From: Aporrectodea caliginosa
Taxonomy: Eukaryota > Annelida > Clitellata > Crassiclitellata > Lumbricidae
DNA length: 64,000 bases
NCBI GenBank assembly: GCA_020284085.1
Contig: JACEVL010000771.1
Span: forward strand, 303,001-367,000
Direction: 5' to 3'
The notes beneath the pieces are model-generated. The model worked only from the letters and a program-made list of their open reading frames with translations, had not been told where the DNA came from and did not search any database. The stretch's first letter is position 1; each line of letters begins with the position of its first letter. Positions 46,861 to 58,240 of the stretch are shown in pieces. Position numbers and translations under genes: made by a program.

Positions 46861-48238
46861 GTGTAAAAAAGAAGTGCCTGGACGCCCCTTACCTTTCCCT
46901 CCTCTCCTCTCACCAATACCCTTTTTCCTTCCCCTCCTTACTCCCATCCCCTTCCCCAGTCCCTCTCCTCAACCCCTCTCCCTCCAATCAGAGGTGCAAC
47001 TATAAAATGTTTCCTGAGGTGCTCGTATTGCAAGCGACGAAGGCACGAAGCCGTGAGTGCTGAGTTCCCATGGGTATAGGCCTAACGACTAGGGTGTCTG
47101 AGGGAGCGTCGTAAGCTCCCTCCGCGGGGTCTGGGGCGGAGCCCCAAGCCAACACGCATTTTGTAGCAATTGCTATCAAATGGAAGACGTGCTAGGCTCT
47201 TGTTTTCGAGCAGTTTTTAAACGATAAGGTTATGAAAACTTCATGGTTTATCCAGATTCCCAGACTTACATCACAACAATTTCAAAGTTTTATTTTAAAA
47301 AGAAACAGGTTTCGTCTTTACCTTTCGCCTTCGGCTCTTTCAGAAGTGTCTAGTTAATTTTTGCAGTCAAAATCCTTTTTAAAATAATTTTTTTTCTGTT
47401 TTTGTAAATTGGCTATACATTTTCTCCAGTTGTATAGCCGATCGATGCCGCTACCATGTTAGCAGATATTCTCAGTATAGGCGTTGCAATCCTGTGGCAC
47501 ACATAGTTTTCCTCAGGTGACTTATTGTGAGACGAAGCCTAGAAAATGCTCTCCGGAACAAACTGTGACTGGTAGGGCAAGGGTATCGTCATGCGGAGCT
47601 GGCTGAGTTTTGTATAACGAAACAATTCATTTAATTCCAATTGACAATTTTCAACTCTTATTAATCCATTACTTCCTTCTGACCTGTTTTCTTGCCTTTG
47701 TTTTCTTTGTATACCTACAGTGTTTTGTCTGTTGTTAACTCAATAAACGAATATATATGATCATGAAGTCGTATGTTGTCTCTCAACAGTTTCTCGGTCT
47801 TACTAGTGAATTAGGTTACGTAAAACTGGGACAGTTGGTGTTTTATAGGTCTAGCTGAATCGTATCGTATTGTATCAATGCGTTGTATTGAAGTCATTTA
47901 ACTTGATAAGTTCATTCAGTTATGAAACAGTCAAGACAAGACTCACAGTGGATGTGAGTCATGTGACAGTCAGGTAGATCGTAAACTAGGCCCTATAGTT
48001 GTTAGGGCCTACGATAACTCAGACGATAAACCGGATTCGAAGCGCGTATATGACGTGCGATTTGATGAAACCTTAACTAGAATGTAGTTCAATGTACAAG
48101 TCAGGAATGAGGTGGAGAAACAAGTTACACTTACACGGTAGAAGACATTCAGAAATCAAAATGACAATATGAAATTTCATTGGAATCTTAAAAAAAAATT
48201 AAATGCTGTTGAAAGTGACGTAGAGGAATTACACTGTT
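46861..48238. other. No gene recognised; GC-rich stem-loops near 47107-47152
   Basis: Mostly unique AT-rich sequence. One compact GC-rich block contains two small stems, GGGAGC...GCTCCC and TGGGGC...GCCCCA. A pyrimidine-rich tract covers about 46890-46985. Confidence 0.4.
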
Positions 48239-48345
48239 GCATGGACGCTGCATGGACGGCGTCCAGGCGGTGCTGCATAATAAGTGTCAGGACGGCGTCC
48301 AGCTTTGAAAATAAGTGCCTGGACGCCGTCCATGACCGTCCATGC
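48239..48345. repeat. Inverted repeat with 28-29 bp arms
   Basis: The left arm at 48239-48267 (CATGGACGGCGTCCAGG at its end) pairs with the right arm at 48318-48345 (CCTGGACGCCGTCCATG at its start) with about two differences. The 50-nt spacer holds a third, partial copy (CAGGACGGCGTCCAG). Confidence 0.75.
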
Positions 48346-48384
48346 ACACTTTAAGCCCTGGCCAAGACGCAGTCCAGTGGCTAT

Positions 48385-48612
48385 AATTCAGATCACAGCT
48401 ACCATGCAAAATCGTGCTCTCTCAGTGGTGGACCCAACTGTCTGGAACGGGCTGCACTTGGAATTGCGCCTGCTTCTCAGAACGCACTCTGACACGTTCT
48501 ATACTAACCTGAAAACTTCTTGTTGGCCGTGCTGGAGTCGGGAGCACCGTTGGTAGTAGTCCCCTTGAAGAGATGCTATATAAATCTCCTGAATGAATGA
48601 ATGAATGAATAC
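48385..48612 (+). mobile_element. CR1/Jockey-like LINE 3'-end fragment
   Basis: It encodes TMQNRALSVVDPTVWNGLHL and RLLLRTHSDTFYTNLKT, then the family tail (GGAGTCGGGAGCACCG...TATATAAATCTC) and (TGAA)n. Same family as 40880-42510. Confidence 0.75.
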
Positions 48613-48759
48613 CTAGGAACTCTTCGCCTGCATTTTATATCTCTCCGAAAGCTACATTTTTCAGTTGTCGTTGGGTCGGGAGCGCCGCTATATCACGTTC
48701 TTTGATTGGTTGATTTATTGAGATAAAATGGATTTCGCGCGTTTCCCAAGTAGGGGAAA

Positions 48760-49100
48760 GGAAGGGTGAGTAGATCAAGCCGAAGTTCCTGCAGATAGCG
48801 ACCCCAACTAGAGGGGTCGATATAAGGAAGAAGCTTCTAGATTGTTCGGTGGCTACGCGAATGCGAGAAACAGCCAGAAGACCTCTGGTGGCCGAGCGAA
48901 AAGTGGAGCGACAATCGAGTAAAAAGACCGAGGTACAGAAAGTCTTGAGCTACGAGGGAGCTACACCGACAAGATAGTTGTACATAATAGTTAAAAATCT
49001 TTGAACAGGATGCGTTTAGGTACAGGAAGCCAGTGGAAAGAGCCTTAATAGCGTCACAGTTGGACTTCTAAAGTAGGAAGTAAGGGGTCTATAGTCTCCC
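48760..49100 (-). mobile_element. Probable LINE C-terminal fragment, minus strand
   Basis: The minus strand reads ALSTGFLYLNASCSKIFNYY with an HWLPVPKRI-like pattern across a frameshift. 48985-49160 is closely matched by 53402-53562, including a shared end TCCGTAACGAATTAAATTAG. Confidence 0.45.
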
Positions 49101-49160
49101 CTTTGACGGTTACGGTATCTGCTGTGACGCATAGCAATATCCGTAACGAATTAAATTAGC

Positions 49161-49859
49161 ATATAATGTGGTCTTTGCCACTGGTAAAACTGTGACTATT
49201 ATTATATTCGTTTATTGGCACACAAAAAATAGCTGAAACACCGCAACTTATTACAGCTGGTTCGAAAGAATAATAAAGATAGAATCAAAATATAAAACTA
49301 ATATTAACAGGAAGTTTAAATGATAGAACTTAGTGCTAAATGGTACATTTTGACAAAGACTCTCAGATTAATTATTGGTACCAATTTCCGGTAAAGGACA
49401 CGAGGAATAAAATTTCTATTGTGACGTCCAACAACAAGCGTACCCCATCAGAGCCCTTGCTTTTTGAAGAATATAAACTTATTGAGGACTTAGGATTTGG
49501 AATACAAACTTTAGGTAGCACCCGCCATGATTATCTTGATCCGCTTTTTTATTTTTATTCGCTATGGGTTATTGGTCGGCAGTTATTGGCCTAATACCTA
49601 TAAACGTGGCAGAAAATCATGCACCAGCGCTAATAAATGCTGATATATATCGAATTTTTCTCAGTATTTGAAGAGTTGGCAAATTCATATCCCTAATCAG
49701 TGTAATCTAACACATTCCGCGATTCTGTGTCAGTAAAATTTATAGATACAAAATATTTGATTTGCCGTTGATTATATTTCATATATCGACATCCTATCAG
49801 TTACGATGTTATTTCATGTGGTAATATTGATGCATTATTTTAATTAATGTAGTCTTATT
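49161..49859. other. Upstream region of the C genes, no gene recognised
   Basis: From about 49630 it carries decayed versions of the B upstream sequences: the ATATC.AATTT...CCCTAATCAGTGTAAT repeat, and a GTTGATTATATTTC block near 49770. This identifies it as the C equivalent of 27051-27550. Confidence 0.5.
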
Positions 49860-49981
49860 TATAAAAGTCTAGAGAGTGGTGAGATAGTCACATAAATATC
49901 TCGACAGTCTTGCAACTCGAAACGGTTACTACATTCAGGTTAAAGGCGAAGTGGACCTGAAAGACTAGTAGGCTACTATTG
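49860..49981 (+). promoter_or_regulatory. TATA box and probable noncoding leader exon, C copy
   Basis: TATAAAAG at 49860-49867 is followed 30 bp later by A49890 in GATAGTCACAT, the same initiator context as in B. The leader exon would be 49890-49981, with donor TTG|GTTAGA. Conservation in a diverged paralogue supports function. The C1 signal-peptide exon is now 6 kb away, separated by transposons and microsatellites. Confidence 0.5.
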
Positions 49982-50536
49982 GTTAGAAGATAATATACCA
50001 TTGTTCGTTTTTAGATTTTCTTTAGAGCAAAATCATTCTTAAAAGTTGCCCTGCTACACCTTTTGATTTCTGTATCTATAATTAGACCGTGGCAAGAATC
50101 CATCATTAAACAGTCAAGAGACAACCCGTGCGAAGCCGGGTAGCAACGTCTAGTAAAGGCATAAAACGGTCACGATTGCTTGAAAACGACGATTTATTTA
50201 CGATTAGCAACGACGATTCTCATTGGCTGTGGGGCGCTGGCTGTTAAATATGTATTCTGAATTGTGAGTGGCTGAAAGAACAGCAGTTGCTGCTGCCGTG
50301 TAGTCTTTGGTAACATGCGCAAGGGAACAACAGAAATACAGAAATACACAGGCAGACAAAGCGGCATGTTGCTGTGTGCAATGTGCATACGTCTGACGGA
50401 ATCAATCATAGACCCTATAAACATGTAGGGCTTGTAGGCCCTACAATTGTACATGGCTACGAGACAGAAGGACCTCTGAACATAATAAGAATTGCTATCT
50501 GTGTTAGCTGCACGTTCATTATAATTATTGTTGTTG

Positions 50537-50672
<136 letters not shown>

Positions 50673-50688
50673 CAGAGTTCTTAAAATC

Positions 50689-51423
50689 GGTATGCGGACG
50701 TTTCGTCAAAGGACGATTCGTCAACGGACTGTTCGTCAAGGACTGTTCGTCAAGTGGACGTTTCGTCAACGGACGATTCGTCAACGGACTGTTCGTCAAA
50801 CGGAGTTGATTATTAATTCTCGTTGACCAATAAAGGGATTGCTAGCCCATTAAGCCGTCACGGCAGGTGCGCAAAATACATGCAATTGAAGTTGGATTGG
50901 TGAAAATAATTTTTAAACTAGAAGTCGGATTGATGAAAATAATTCTTGCTATTTAAGCACAGAATTAGTTTCATCAATCCAACTTCTATTTCAGCAAAGA
51001 CTTTCTTTTATCAAACCGACTTCCATTTAAGCAAAGAGTTAGTTTCATCAATCCAACTTCTATTTAAGGAAAGAATTATTTTCATCAATCCAACTTCTAT
51101 TTCAGCAAATATTTTCTTTTATCAATCCGACTTCCAGTTCAAATTGAGAGCGCGTAATAAGTGCAAGAAAATTGGCTTACATAATCTGCCCCCCTCCCCA
51201 ATGCGAGGACATAATCCCCACCGGCTAGGATATAATTATATAATATCTTTTGATTCCACTGGAAAAAGTGTATTATATCCCATGGACGAACAGTCCGTTG
51301 ACGAATTGTCCGTTGACGAATCGTCCGTTGACGAATCGTCCGTTGACGAAACGTCCACTTGACGAATAGTTCTTGACGAACAGTCCGTTGACGAATCGTC
51401 CGTTGACGAAACGTCCCCAAACC
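50689..51423. mobile_element. Foldback-type transposon, 735 bp, 9-bp target duplication
   Basis: CTTAAAATC flanks the element at 50680-50688 and 51424-51432. Both ends begin GGTNTGNGGACGTTTCGTCA read inward. The arms, of about 110-130 bp, are arrays of a 15-bp unit (GTCCGTTGACGAATC type) in opposite orientation. Between the arms lie repeats of about 45 bp (TCATCAATCCAACTTCTATT) with an inverted version near 50890-50945. Long inverted repeats made of short tandem units, with a 9-bp duplication, are the signature of foldback elements. A MULE origin is possible. No coding frame. Confidence 0.82.
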
Positions 51424-51469
51424 CTTAAAATCATGGTTCTTAAAATAAAGGTTCTAGTGCCTCATCGAA

Positions 51470-51571
<102 letters not shown>

Positions 51572-51614
51572 AAAACAAATTTATTTCTTCCTAAAGCCAA
51601 CAAACTTATGTACA

Positions 51615-52864
51615 TGGACGTCCGTAGGGGGGCGCAAGGGGGCGCATGTGCGCCCCCTGGATTTTGCACATATTTGCAGAGAAATTTTGATTATTTTGGT
51701 TATTACAACACGATTTACAACTTGATTATCGAAAAAACACTAAATTCTTTAGGTAATTATTTAAAATTAACACATGAAGCATAAGATTAATTAGTAAGGA
51801 CTGTAAGGTATACAGTGTACCGACCGTTAAAATACGGCACGCTCTACAAGTTCCCGCTATATCTTTGTTTATGCGTATTTTTGAAATTTTAGCGTATATA
51901 TAGTTCTCTCTTGGTAATATGAAATTTCACATTGTCAAACCCGAGACGGCGAAGTGCTTTCACTCAGTCGTGTCGACTAATTGGTATCGTATTCCCTTTA
52001 CCAGCGGCTCTTCTATAGCTGTTGTTTTTGGCCGATCGTTAAAGAGATAACAGGTCCGGCCCGGTGAACCGCGCGCGTAGTCAGGACGTTATATATATAT
52101 ATATGCATATATATATATGTATATATACAAATATATATTTAAACATATATAATTGACACTGGCTGGAGCGGACAGTCTCTGACTAAGTAATCAGCTTCTT
52201 CCCTTAGATACCAGCTAACACACGTTCTGACAGACTTTTTAAACATACCCCGCTGGCTTCGGAACCAGTCCAAAGCCTGGATGAAGGAGACATTACGAAT
52301 CTATTGATCTTTGTTGTCGCACGGGTTGTTAAACCTGGGACAATAATAGTCCCAGTCTGGTCCCAGATTACACTTGAACCTCTACTACGTATACGCTTTG
52401 CGAGTCACTCGGGCAGTATTAGGCCTACAGGAACGTAGAAAACGAACACTTCTGAGTAGAACAATTTCGTAGGAACTGTGAAGGTCGACTGCTTTGAGGG
52501 TAGCAAAACTTGGTAGAAACTGAACAGAAATTTCAGGCAACATAGATAAATGTAGAGTGATAAATGAGTTTGGACAAGAACCCAAACGATTGCAGTTGTT
52601 ATTTTAAGAATAAGGTAAGGTTTCAGTCATATAAAATTTTATTAGTCTATCATACTAGTTTTTGAAAATGAATGTTCATGAATATTTTCGCATGTTGGGA
52701 TCCGCGCCAGAGGATCGAGAGGTATAGCCAGCGCCGAGGGAGCGAGTGTCGAAGGTGGAGTGATCGGTTGCTTTCGACACACTATGGCTATGTACCTAGC
52801 CTATTTTAGTCCCTGCGACAACTATTTGAAAGTTTGCGCCCCCCTGGAAAAATTCCTGCGGACG
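51615..52864. mobile_element. hAT-like element, 1250 bp
   Basis: CTTATGTACA occurs at 51605-51614 and 52865-52874, long enough to include an 8-bp duplication. The termini hold CGTCCGTAGG on the left and CGTCCGCAGG reversed on the right. Both subterminal regions carry GCGCCCCCCTGGA-type motifs. The exact terminal base is uncertain. No transposase is visible; the interior includes a TA-rich patch (52090-52150) and a nested repeat. Confidence 0.68.
52690..52825. repeat. Nested repeat shared with 58141-58240
   Basis: TGTTGGGATCCGCGCCAGA, then GGGAGCGAG, CGATCGGTTGCTTTCG and TTAGTCCCTG occur in the same order at both places. Function unknown. Confidence 0.65.
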
Positions 52865-52905
52865 CTTATGTACAGACTGATTAAAAGTAAATTGTTTTCA
52901 ATATT

Positions 52906-53445
52906 TTATAAGCCTTCGATCAGTCCTGGGCTACTGTTGTTGCAATCTGTGGTGCCTAAAACAGATAGAGAGTTTCCAATTTGTAGGGCGACTGATAAGC
53001 GTTGTAGAAGATGACTAGTCTCACGCTGGTCGCCTGTCGCTGCTGAGATCTTGCGACCTAGTTCTTGAACAAACTGCAGTGATTCTGTGTGCCAGCTTCC
53101 TGCAGTTTTGATTGCAACAGGGAAAGTGTGTGATAGCAGCATACTTGTTTTCCTTGTTGCGAGCTGCCTTTTCAGCTGCCGCACCTGCGTTTTGCGATGT
53201 TATATGTTCGTAGGATGCAGCGAAAGTATCTGGCACCGTGACATCCCATGCCAAGCAACGACCTCTGTGCCAAGGTATGATGGTAACTCCGTCAGGCCTT
53301 TTGCCGTCTGATCTGGAGAGGCCATTGGGCTCTTTGATGGCCGGTATTTTGACTCTGATGAAAGCTCGCCAAATAACATCGTTGAGCATGCCATGTCGAT
53401 GTAGTTGTACAATGTACATAATAGTTACAAATCTTTGAACAATAT
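52906..53445 (-). pseudogene. Retroelement C-terminal domain remnant
   Basis: The minus strand encodes PNGLSRSDGKRPDGVTIIPW, HRGRCLAWDVTVPDTFAASY and NAGAAAEKAARNKENKY. After a frameshift near 53130-53180 it continues with ETSHLLQRLSVALQIGNSLS. I recognise this as a domain often found at the end of reverse-transcriptase proteins in invertebrate genomes. The RPDG...WDVTV...K spacing recalls a PD-(D/E)XK nuclease fold, which is my inference. The frameshift makes it a relic. It lies next to other retroelement fragments (53402-53562). Confidence 0.6.
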
Positions 53446-53562
53446 GCGTTTGGGTACAGGAAACCATTGGAGAGAGAGCCTTAAGAGTGTTACAGTTCGA
53501 CTTCTAACGGTTGCGGTATCTACTGTGACGCTTAGCAATATCCGTAACGAATTAAATTAGCA
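53402..53562 (-). repeat. Paralogue of the LINE-like fragment at 48985-49160
   Basis: Shares CATAATAGTTA.AAATCTTTGAACA and the end CCGTAACGAATTAAATTAGC with 48985-49160. Confidence 0.65.
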
Positions 53563-53639
53563 TACTGAGCGGAGTTGAACACAATCTCCACCCCGACAAG
53601 ATCTCGCGCCACACCGGCTGACTCCTTTGTTCCCGAGAT

Positions 53640-53835
53640 GCCAGCCTTTAAGAGGCTACGTCAAATGATGTAATTTACATGTATGAGTGCGTGTTTGGCT
53701 ATCAGACCGTGTCCCAGGCGACATGAAAGGACACGTGAGAGTCATTTGCTGTGACTACTGCGCAACAGAGGCATTCGTGTTGACTGTTGAACGCAAAGAT
53801 CAACCCCAAGACGCAGTCCAGTGGCTATGCGGACG
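53640..53835. repeat. Dispersed repeat, copy 2
   Basis: 53640-53810 matches 46690-46860; 53804-53835 (CAAGACGCAGTCCAGTGGCT) also matches 48363-48387. The pieces are in a different order at the two loci. Confidence 0.7.
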
Positions 53836-55014
53836 GTCTCATCATCGAGCCTCAGACCACACCAAGATGCCATTATGCTGTACATTGTTACTACTTTTGG
53901 CAAGGATGATCTTAACCAAAATTGCCTCCTTCTGTGCAAATGCAACTGACAAATGCTTGATTGAGCGCTGCAGAATAAGACGACTAACTTGACCAAAGAG
54001 ACATTTGAGTGTGCACAATTAAAGAGTTTGTTATTTAACTACTATGGTTGTGTGCCAATCTTAATGTCCCTCAAATAGTCACAAACACAAGGAACAAATG
54101 TGAATTTGTGTTTGCCTGTGCAAGTGTGCATGGATACTTTCGACAGTCCATACATAGAAATCATATACACACAGTCTTCTTAGCACTGTGTAATTTGCAT
54201 AAAGATACATGTTGGCTCAAAACCTGTAAAACCTGCAAAACCTGTTTTCAGCACACGGTTAAAACTGAGACCGTCTGGTATACATTGCTTGTCGCAGACT
54301 CTTTAATAGTCAGGTGTGCATTCAGTAGTAGGCCTACACCTGTGTCAACATTTGTTGCGGTTGATAAACAGTGCTTGCAGGGTACCTGAAAAAGCCATAG
54401 AAAGTCAATGCCATAAATTAAGCAAGGACGAGAGAAAGAAAACCAGAGGCAACGTAGCAAGCCACAACTGCACCTGAAGGTTGCAGAGCAGTTCGTTTCG
54501 GGTGCTTTCAGAAGTAAAACCTGAGTTTCGCAGACACCAGGCATTTAGTAATTAAGCAGTTTGTATATCCAAAATACTTTGTTTAGCAAAAGAGATACGT
54601 TACAAATTTAAGTGGACATAATATTATATGCGTGGTTCAGGAAGTCATCTAAGTGATCTGGAGTAAGGTCGTCTCAACGTATGCCACCCATGTAAAGGTT
54701 TGATTCGAAGGCCGCCAGACCTTGTCGAAATAATAAACATCCAAGCAGGTGAGACGCCAAAAGCAATAATAGTTAGTAAACGCAAAGAAAACACTTTACT
54801 TGGTCTTAGCTCTCGTGCCGCTACCTATAATAGGCCAACTCAGACGACGTAACGTGGAAAATAATTTGACCACCCCAGTGTATATCTGGGATGGCATCAC
54901 CCACGATGTCACTAAGACTAATCGTACCAGAGAAATGGTGTCCCTTATATTTTTAAATCTTGAGGGATCATAATTATGTATTTCAGATAAAATAATAAAA
55001 ACAAATAATAATTA
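53836..55014. other. No gene recognised
   Basis: AT-rich sequence with short frames on both strands, none with a recognisable domain. Confidence 0.4.
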
Positions 55015-55246
55015 TAGAGTTATTATTATTATTAAGATTATTATTATTACTACTACTATACTACTACTGCTACTGCTACTGCTACTGCGACTGCTACTAC
55101 TACTGCTACTGCTACTGCTGCTGCTACTGCTGCTGCTACTGCTACTGCTACTGCTACTGCTGCTGCTGCTGCTACTGCTACTGCTACTGCTACTGCTACT
55201 GCTACTGCTACTACTACTACTACTACTACTACTGCTACTGCTACTG

Positions 55247-55297
<51 letters not shown>

Positions 55298-55346
55298 ATA
55301 CTAATACATACATACAATAATATTATAATAATAAATAATACTAATA

Positions 55347-55414
<68 letters not shown>
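55015..55414. repeat. Compound trinucleotide microsatellite, 400 bp
   Basis: (ATT)n, then (CTA/CTG)n over about 55045-55300, then (AAT)n to 55414. Poly-serine and poly-valine frames across it are artefacts. The (AAT)n may be the tail of the minus-strand LINE that follows. Confidence 0.93.
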
Positions 55415-55415
<1 letters not shown>

Positions 55416-55429
55416 CTGTCCAAATTGGA

Positions 55430-56045
55430 GGAGGTCTTTTGGGAGTTCATTCAAAAGAGCTGGTGCAGCAAAGACTAAGCAGCAGGTTGCAGAATTTCAG
55501 AGGAAGGAGGAGACTGAAGGTCGAAATAGAGACGGGTTTGATGATAGAGGAGTTAGACCTGGGCGTTTGGATGGTGAATAGCCAGCGAATGTAAGAGGGG
55601 TTGAAAGGTTTGAAATGAGTTGAGAGAACGGAATTATAGTATCCATCGAAGATGATTCCAAGATTGCAGCTTAGGTTTCCTAACTGCGATCTTGGAATCA
55701 TCTTCGATGGATACTATACCTTTGTCGACCACAAAACCATGCTATATCGCAACCGCTCTATGCACATTCATGACCGCTGTCGACTGCGCCCAACACTTGG
55801 TTACAAGACCGCCTGCACAATAGCCACCTCAATTGTTCATTCCAAGCTCAAATAATTCCGTTCTCTACAACATTAACTCTTATCAAGAAAACGTCATCAA
55901 ACAATCCATTACGCTCTCGCCCCCTCATTCGCCCTAACACGCGACCACCACCACAAACCTCTGTTCTCAAATTAATTCACTGGCTAAGAAGTCCTCAGCG
56001 CATCCATTAAAACATTGCATCTTTTACCTACAACTCATTTCAAAC
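55430..56045. mobile_element. LINE with inverted 5' part
   Basis: 55430-55665 is a LINE 3' end on the minus strand. 55690-56045 is an upstream piece of a similar LINE on the + strand (VDHKTMLYRNRSMHIHDRCR, TACTIATSIVHSKL). They meet head to head at an inverted repeat: TCCATCGAAGATGATTCCAA near 55642 and its complement ending near 55713. This arrangement is what twin priming produces. The LINE ends directly at the acceptor of the C1 5' UTR exon (56054/56055). Confidence 0.65.
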
Positions 56046-56575
56046 ATTTCAAAGGTACGGTATACATTTTGAAGCTCTGGTCGAGTCTTCAGACGTGTTC
56101 GCCAACTGCTGACCTGATCTGCTATCGCCGAGTGATCGCTTCTGGTTCCTGACTACCTGACAGCCGAACAGATGCCAGCCATTCTCCTGCTGATTGCCCT
56201 TTTGGGAGTTGGGCACATCGAGGCAACCGATCGTATGTATTTGTAGCCTAATCAATTTGCATATAATGAAAACGAAGGAGATGAAGCTAAAAACAAATTC
56301 GAAAGAACAGATTGACGACAAAAGAAGAAATAGACCAGAGGAAAGAAGATGAAGAAAGTGGGAAAAAATTATTAAGAAGAGCACGAGGAGGAGGAGGAGA
56401 GGAGATGGTAAACTATCTACCTATATATTGATTTTATAGATTAGGGTTGTCCCCAGAATTTTAATTGACTTCGCTCAGGATCTAATATTGTTCCTTTCTT
56501 GTAAACTACCTTTTCTGTGGTTCTAGTAATATTTTTGTCGTTGTTATGCTCGTCTGTCGTCCACATTATGTTTTG
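55567..56575 (+). repeat. Duplicated 1 kb block, copy 1 (C1 5' part)
   Basis: Matches 58235-59235: LINE pieces, 5' UTR, signal-peptide exon and the start of intron 1. Copy 1 then breaks off into a minisatellite at about 56585. Confidence 0.85.
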
Positions 56576-57692
56576 ATGACGAGACAATAGAGCAGCGTTC
56601 TGTGACTCAGCCTCGGAAAGAAAAGACTTGGGTGCGTCCGCTCAGACCCGGGAATAATAGACCAGCATGCGGTGGCCCAGACCAAGGAACAAAAAGACCA
56701 GCAGGCGGTGGGCCAGACCCAGAAATAAAAGACTGGCAGGCGGTGGCCTTTACCCAGGAACAAAAGCTGAGCCGGCGGTGTCCCAGACTCATGAACAACA
56801 TACTGGCATGCGTTGGCCCAGACCCAGGAACAAAATACCAGCAGGCGGTTGCCTAGACCCTGGAACAATAGTCCCATAAGCCGGCGGTCAGCCAGACCCA
56901 GGAACAAAGGGCCAGTAGGTGGTGGGCCATGTTATTTGAACCCGAGACAATAGCTGCGTAAACTAAAACAATAGAAGGCCGGGGCTTAGAACAATAAAGG
57001 GCGGGTTTTAGAACAATAGGTTGAGGGGCTAGATGTTCAGTTAGGCATGTCTTGTTTAGAATCCCTAGTCGTATCACTACTGGCAGCCTTGGACAAGAAG
57101 TGATGGCGACATTAATTCCTAGATATCCTCTCCTTCGCTGTCTGATCTTCATGCCGACAGTCACAGTCAATAAAGTATGAAGCTATAACTGAGCTCACCT
57201 TCATGCCATATTAACTTAAATTTGAATCCAAGCCTATGGTTTCCAAACTCGTCTACCAGGCATGTACTGCAACAGATTATTGAACAATCCAACGAATTGC
57301 AAATAAATATTGATCTTCGATGTCGTTTTATTGTTCACTGATAATTTGAGTTGTCGTATGTAAATTATTGACCACTGAAACCCTATTATTATAGTAAGCT
57401 CTACATTGGCAGATTTTTGTCAGAGCGACGCTTACTTGAATGGGCAGTGCAAAGTTTAATTGATATCTTTCGTTGATTTAATATAAACAGCTTGTCCATA
57501 CAAGGTGGATCTTCTTTTAATCGCCGATGGTTCCGACACTATCTGTGAGGGTGATACATCGTGTCCGGCGTGGGACTACGTTCGTCAGTTCATGCACAAA
57601 ATAGCTGATAGGCTTACCATTGGACCTCAAGACTCACGTGTCGCTCTGGTCAAGTACGGCCACAACGGTACAACAGAATGGAACTTAAAAGA
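56172..57692 (+). CDS. Partial VWA gene C1: signal peptide plus first VWA exon
   Basis: Exons are 56172-56232 (MPAILLLIALLGVGHIEATD, phase 1, donor GTATGT) and 57491-57692 (acceptor TAAACAG, donor GTAGGT). They encode the signal peptide and the first VWA half: D-G-S-D-T metal motif (LIADGSDTIC), two further cysteines, and VALVKYGHNGTTEWN, with an N-G-T sequon. It is close to B and lacks one codon relative to B's exon. No second VWA exon is found before C2 begins or before the window ends. It could splice to exons beyond the window, or it is a truncated copy. The usual pyrimidine tract before the UTR acceptor (56054) is replaced by LINE sequence (CATTTCAAAG), so splicing there is doubtful. Confidence 0.6.
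56590..56930. repeat. Minisatellite, about 36-bp unit, 8-9 copies
   Basis: Units contain GGCCCAGACCCAGGAACAAA followed by a GACCAGCAGGCGGT-type end, with substitutions. It continues to about 57025 as looser GAACAATAG repeats. It sits in intron 1 of C1, at the point where C1 stops matching the B introns. Confidence 0.8.
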
Positions 57693-57789
57693 GTAGGTTG
57701 AGCATGACAGTAGATGCTTTTAAACTTTCTTAGGGACCAACAAGGAATGAAAAAATTTCGCAGTACTTCTGCTGAACTACAATTTAGAA

Positions 57790-57850
57790 TTTACATAGCG
57801 CCCTTTCAAGAAGCCTACTCAGAGCCGCTCCCAGTCCAACCACGGTAATA
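57790..57850 (-). mobile_element. SINE/LINE tail relic in C1 intron 2
   Basis: TAGCGCCCTTTCAAGAAGCC then CGCTCCC, at the same distance after the VWA exon as in B1 and B2. The insertion therefore predates the B/C split. Confidence 0.65.
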
Positions 57851-57936
57851 CAAATAAGTCTTAGCGATCCTGTGCAATGTATGCGATGTATGCATACATA
57901 CATTGTATGTGTGTATGCAATTTGGAATGTATGTAG

Positions 57937-57937
57937 N
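57937..57937. other. Ambiguous base N
   Basis: The only unresolved base in the window, next to a 125-bp microsatellite, hinting at assembly difficulty here. Confidence 0.95.
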
Positions 57938-57986
57938 ATAGTGTAGTAGTAATAAGGCTATTAACACTACTACTACTACTAAATAC

Positions 57987-58113
<127 letters not shown>

Positions 58114-58140
58114 TCAAATGCTTCCAAAAGCGCTGGCGGC

Positions 58141-58240
58141 TGTTGGGATCCGCGCCAGACCCCCAATCGCGGGAGCGAGCGCCGAGAGTTCGATCGGTTG
58201 CTTTCGGCACCCCCATTAGTCCCTGTGCCAACAATTTAAA
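58141..58240. repeat. Copy of the nested repeat at 52690-52825
   Basis: Begins TGTTGGGATCCGCGCCAGA. It lies between the microsatellite and the second LINE/C2 block. Confidence 0.65.

Noticed and set aside
47107..47152. GC-rich stem-loops as a transcription terminator or structured RNA
   Set aside because: No adjacent gene, no conservation with another copy in the window, and terminators of that type are not expected in an animal genome.
55012..55317. Poly-serine and poly-valine/alanine frames
   Set aside because: Translation of the (CTA/CTG)n repeat only.
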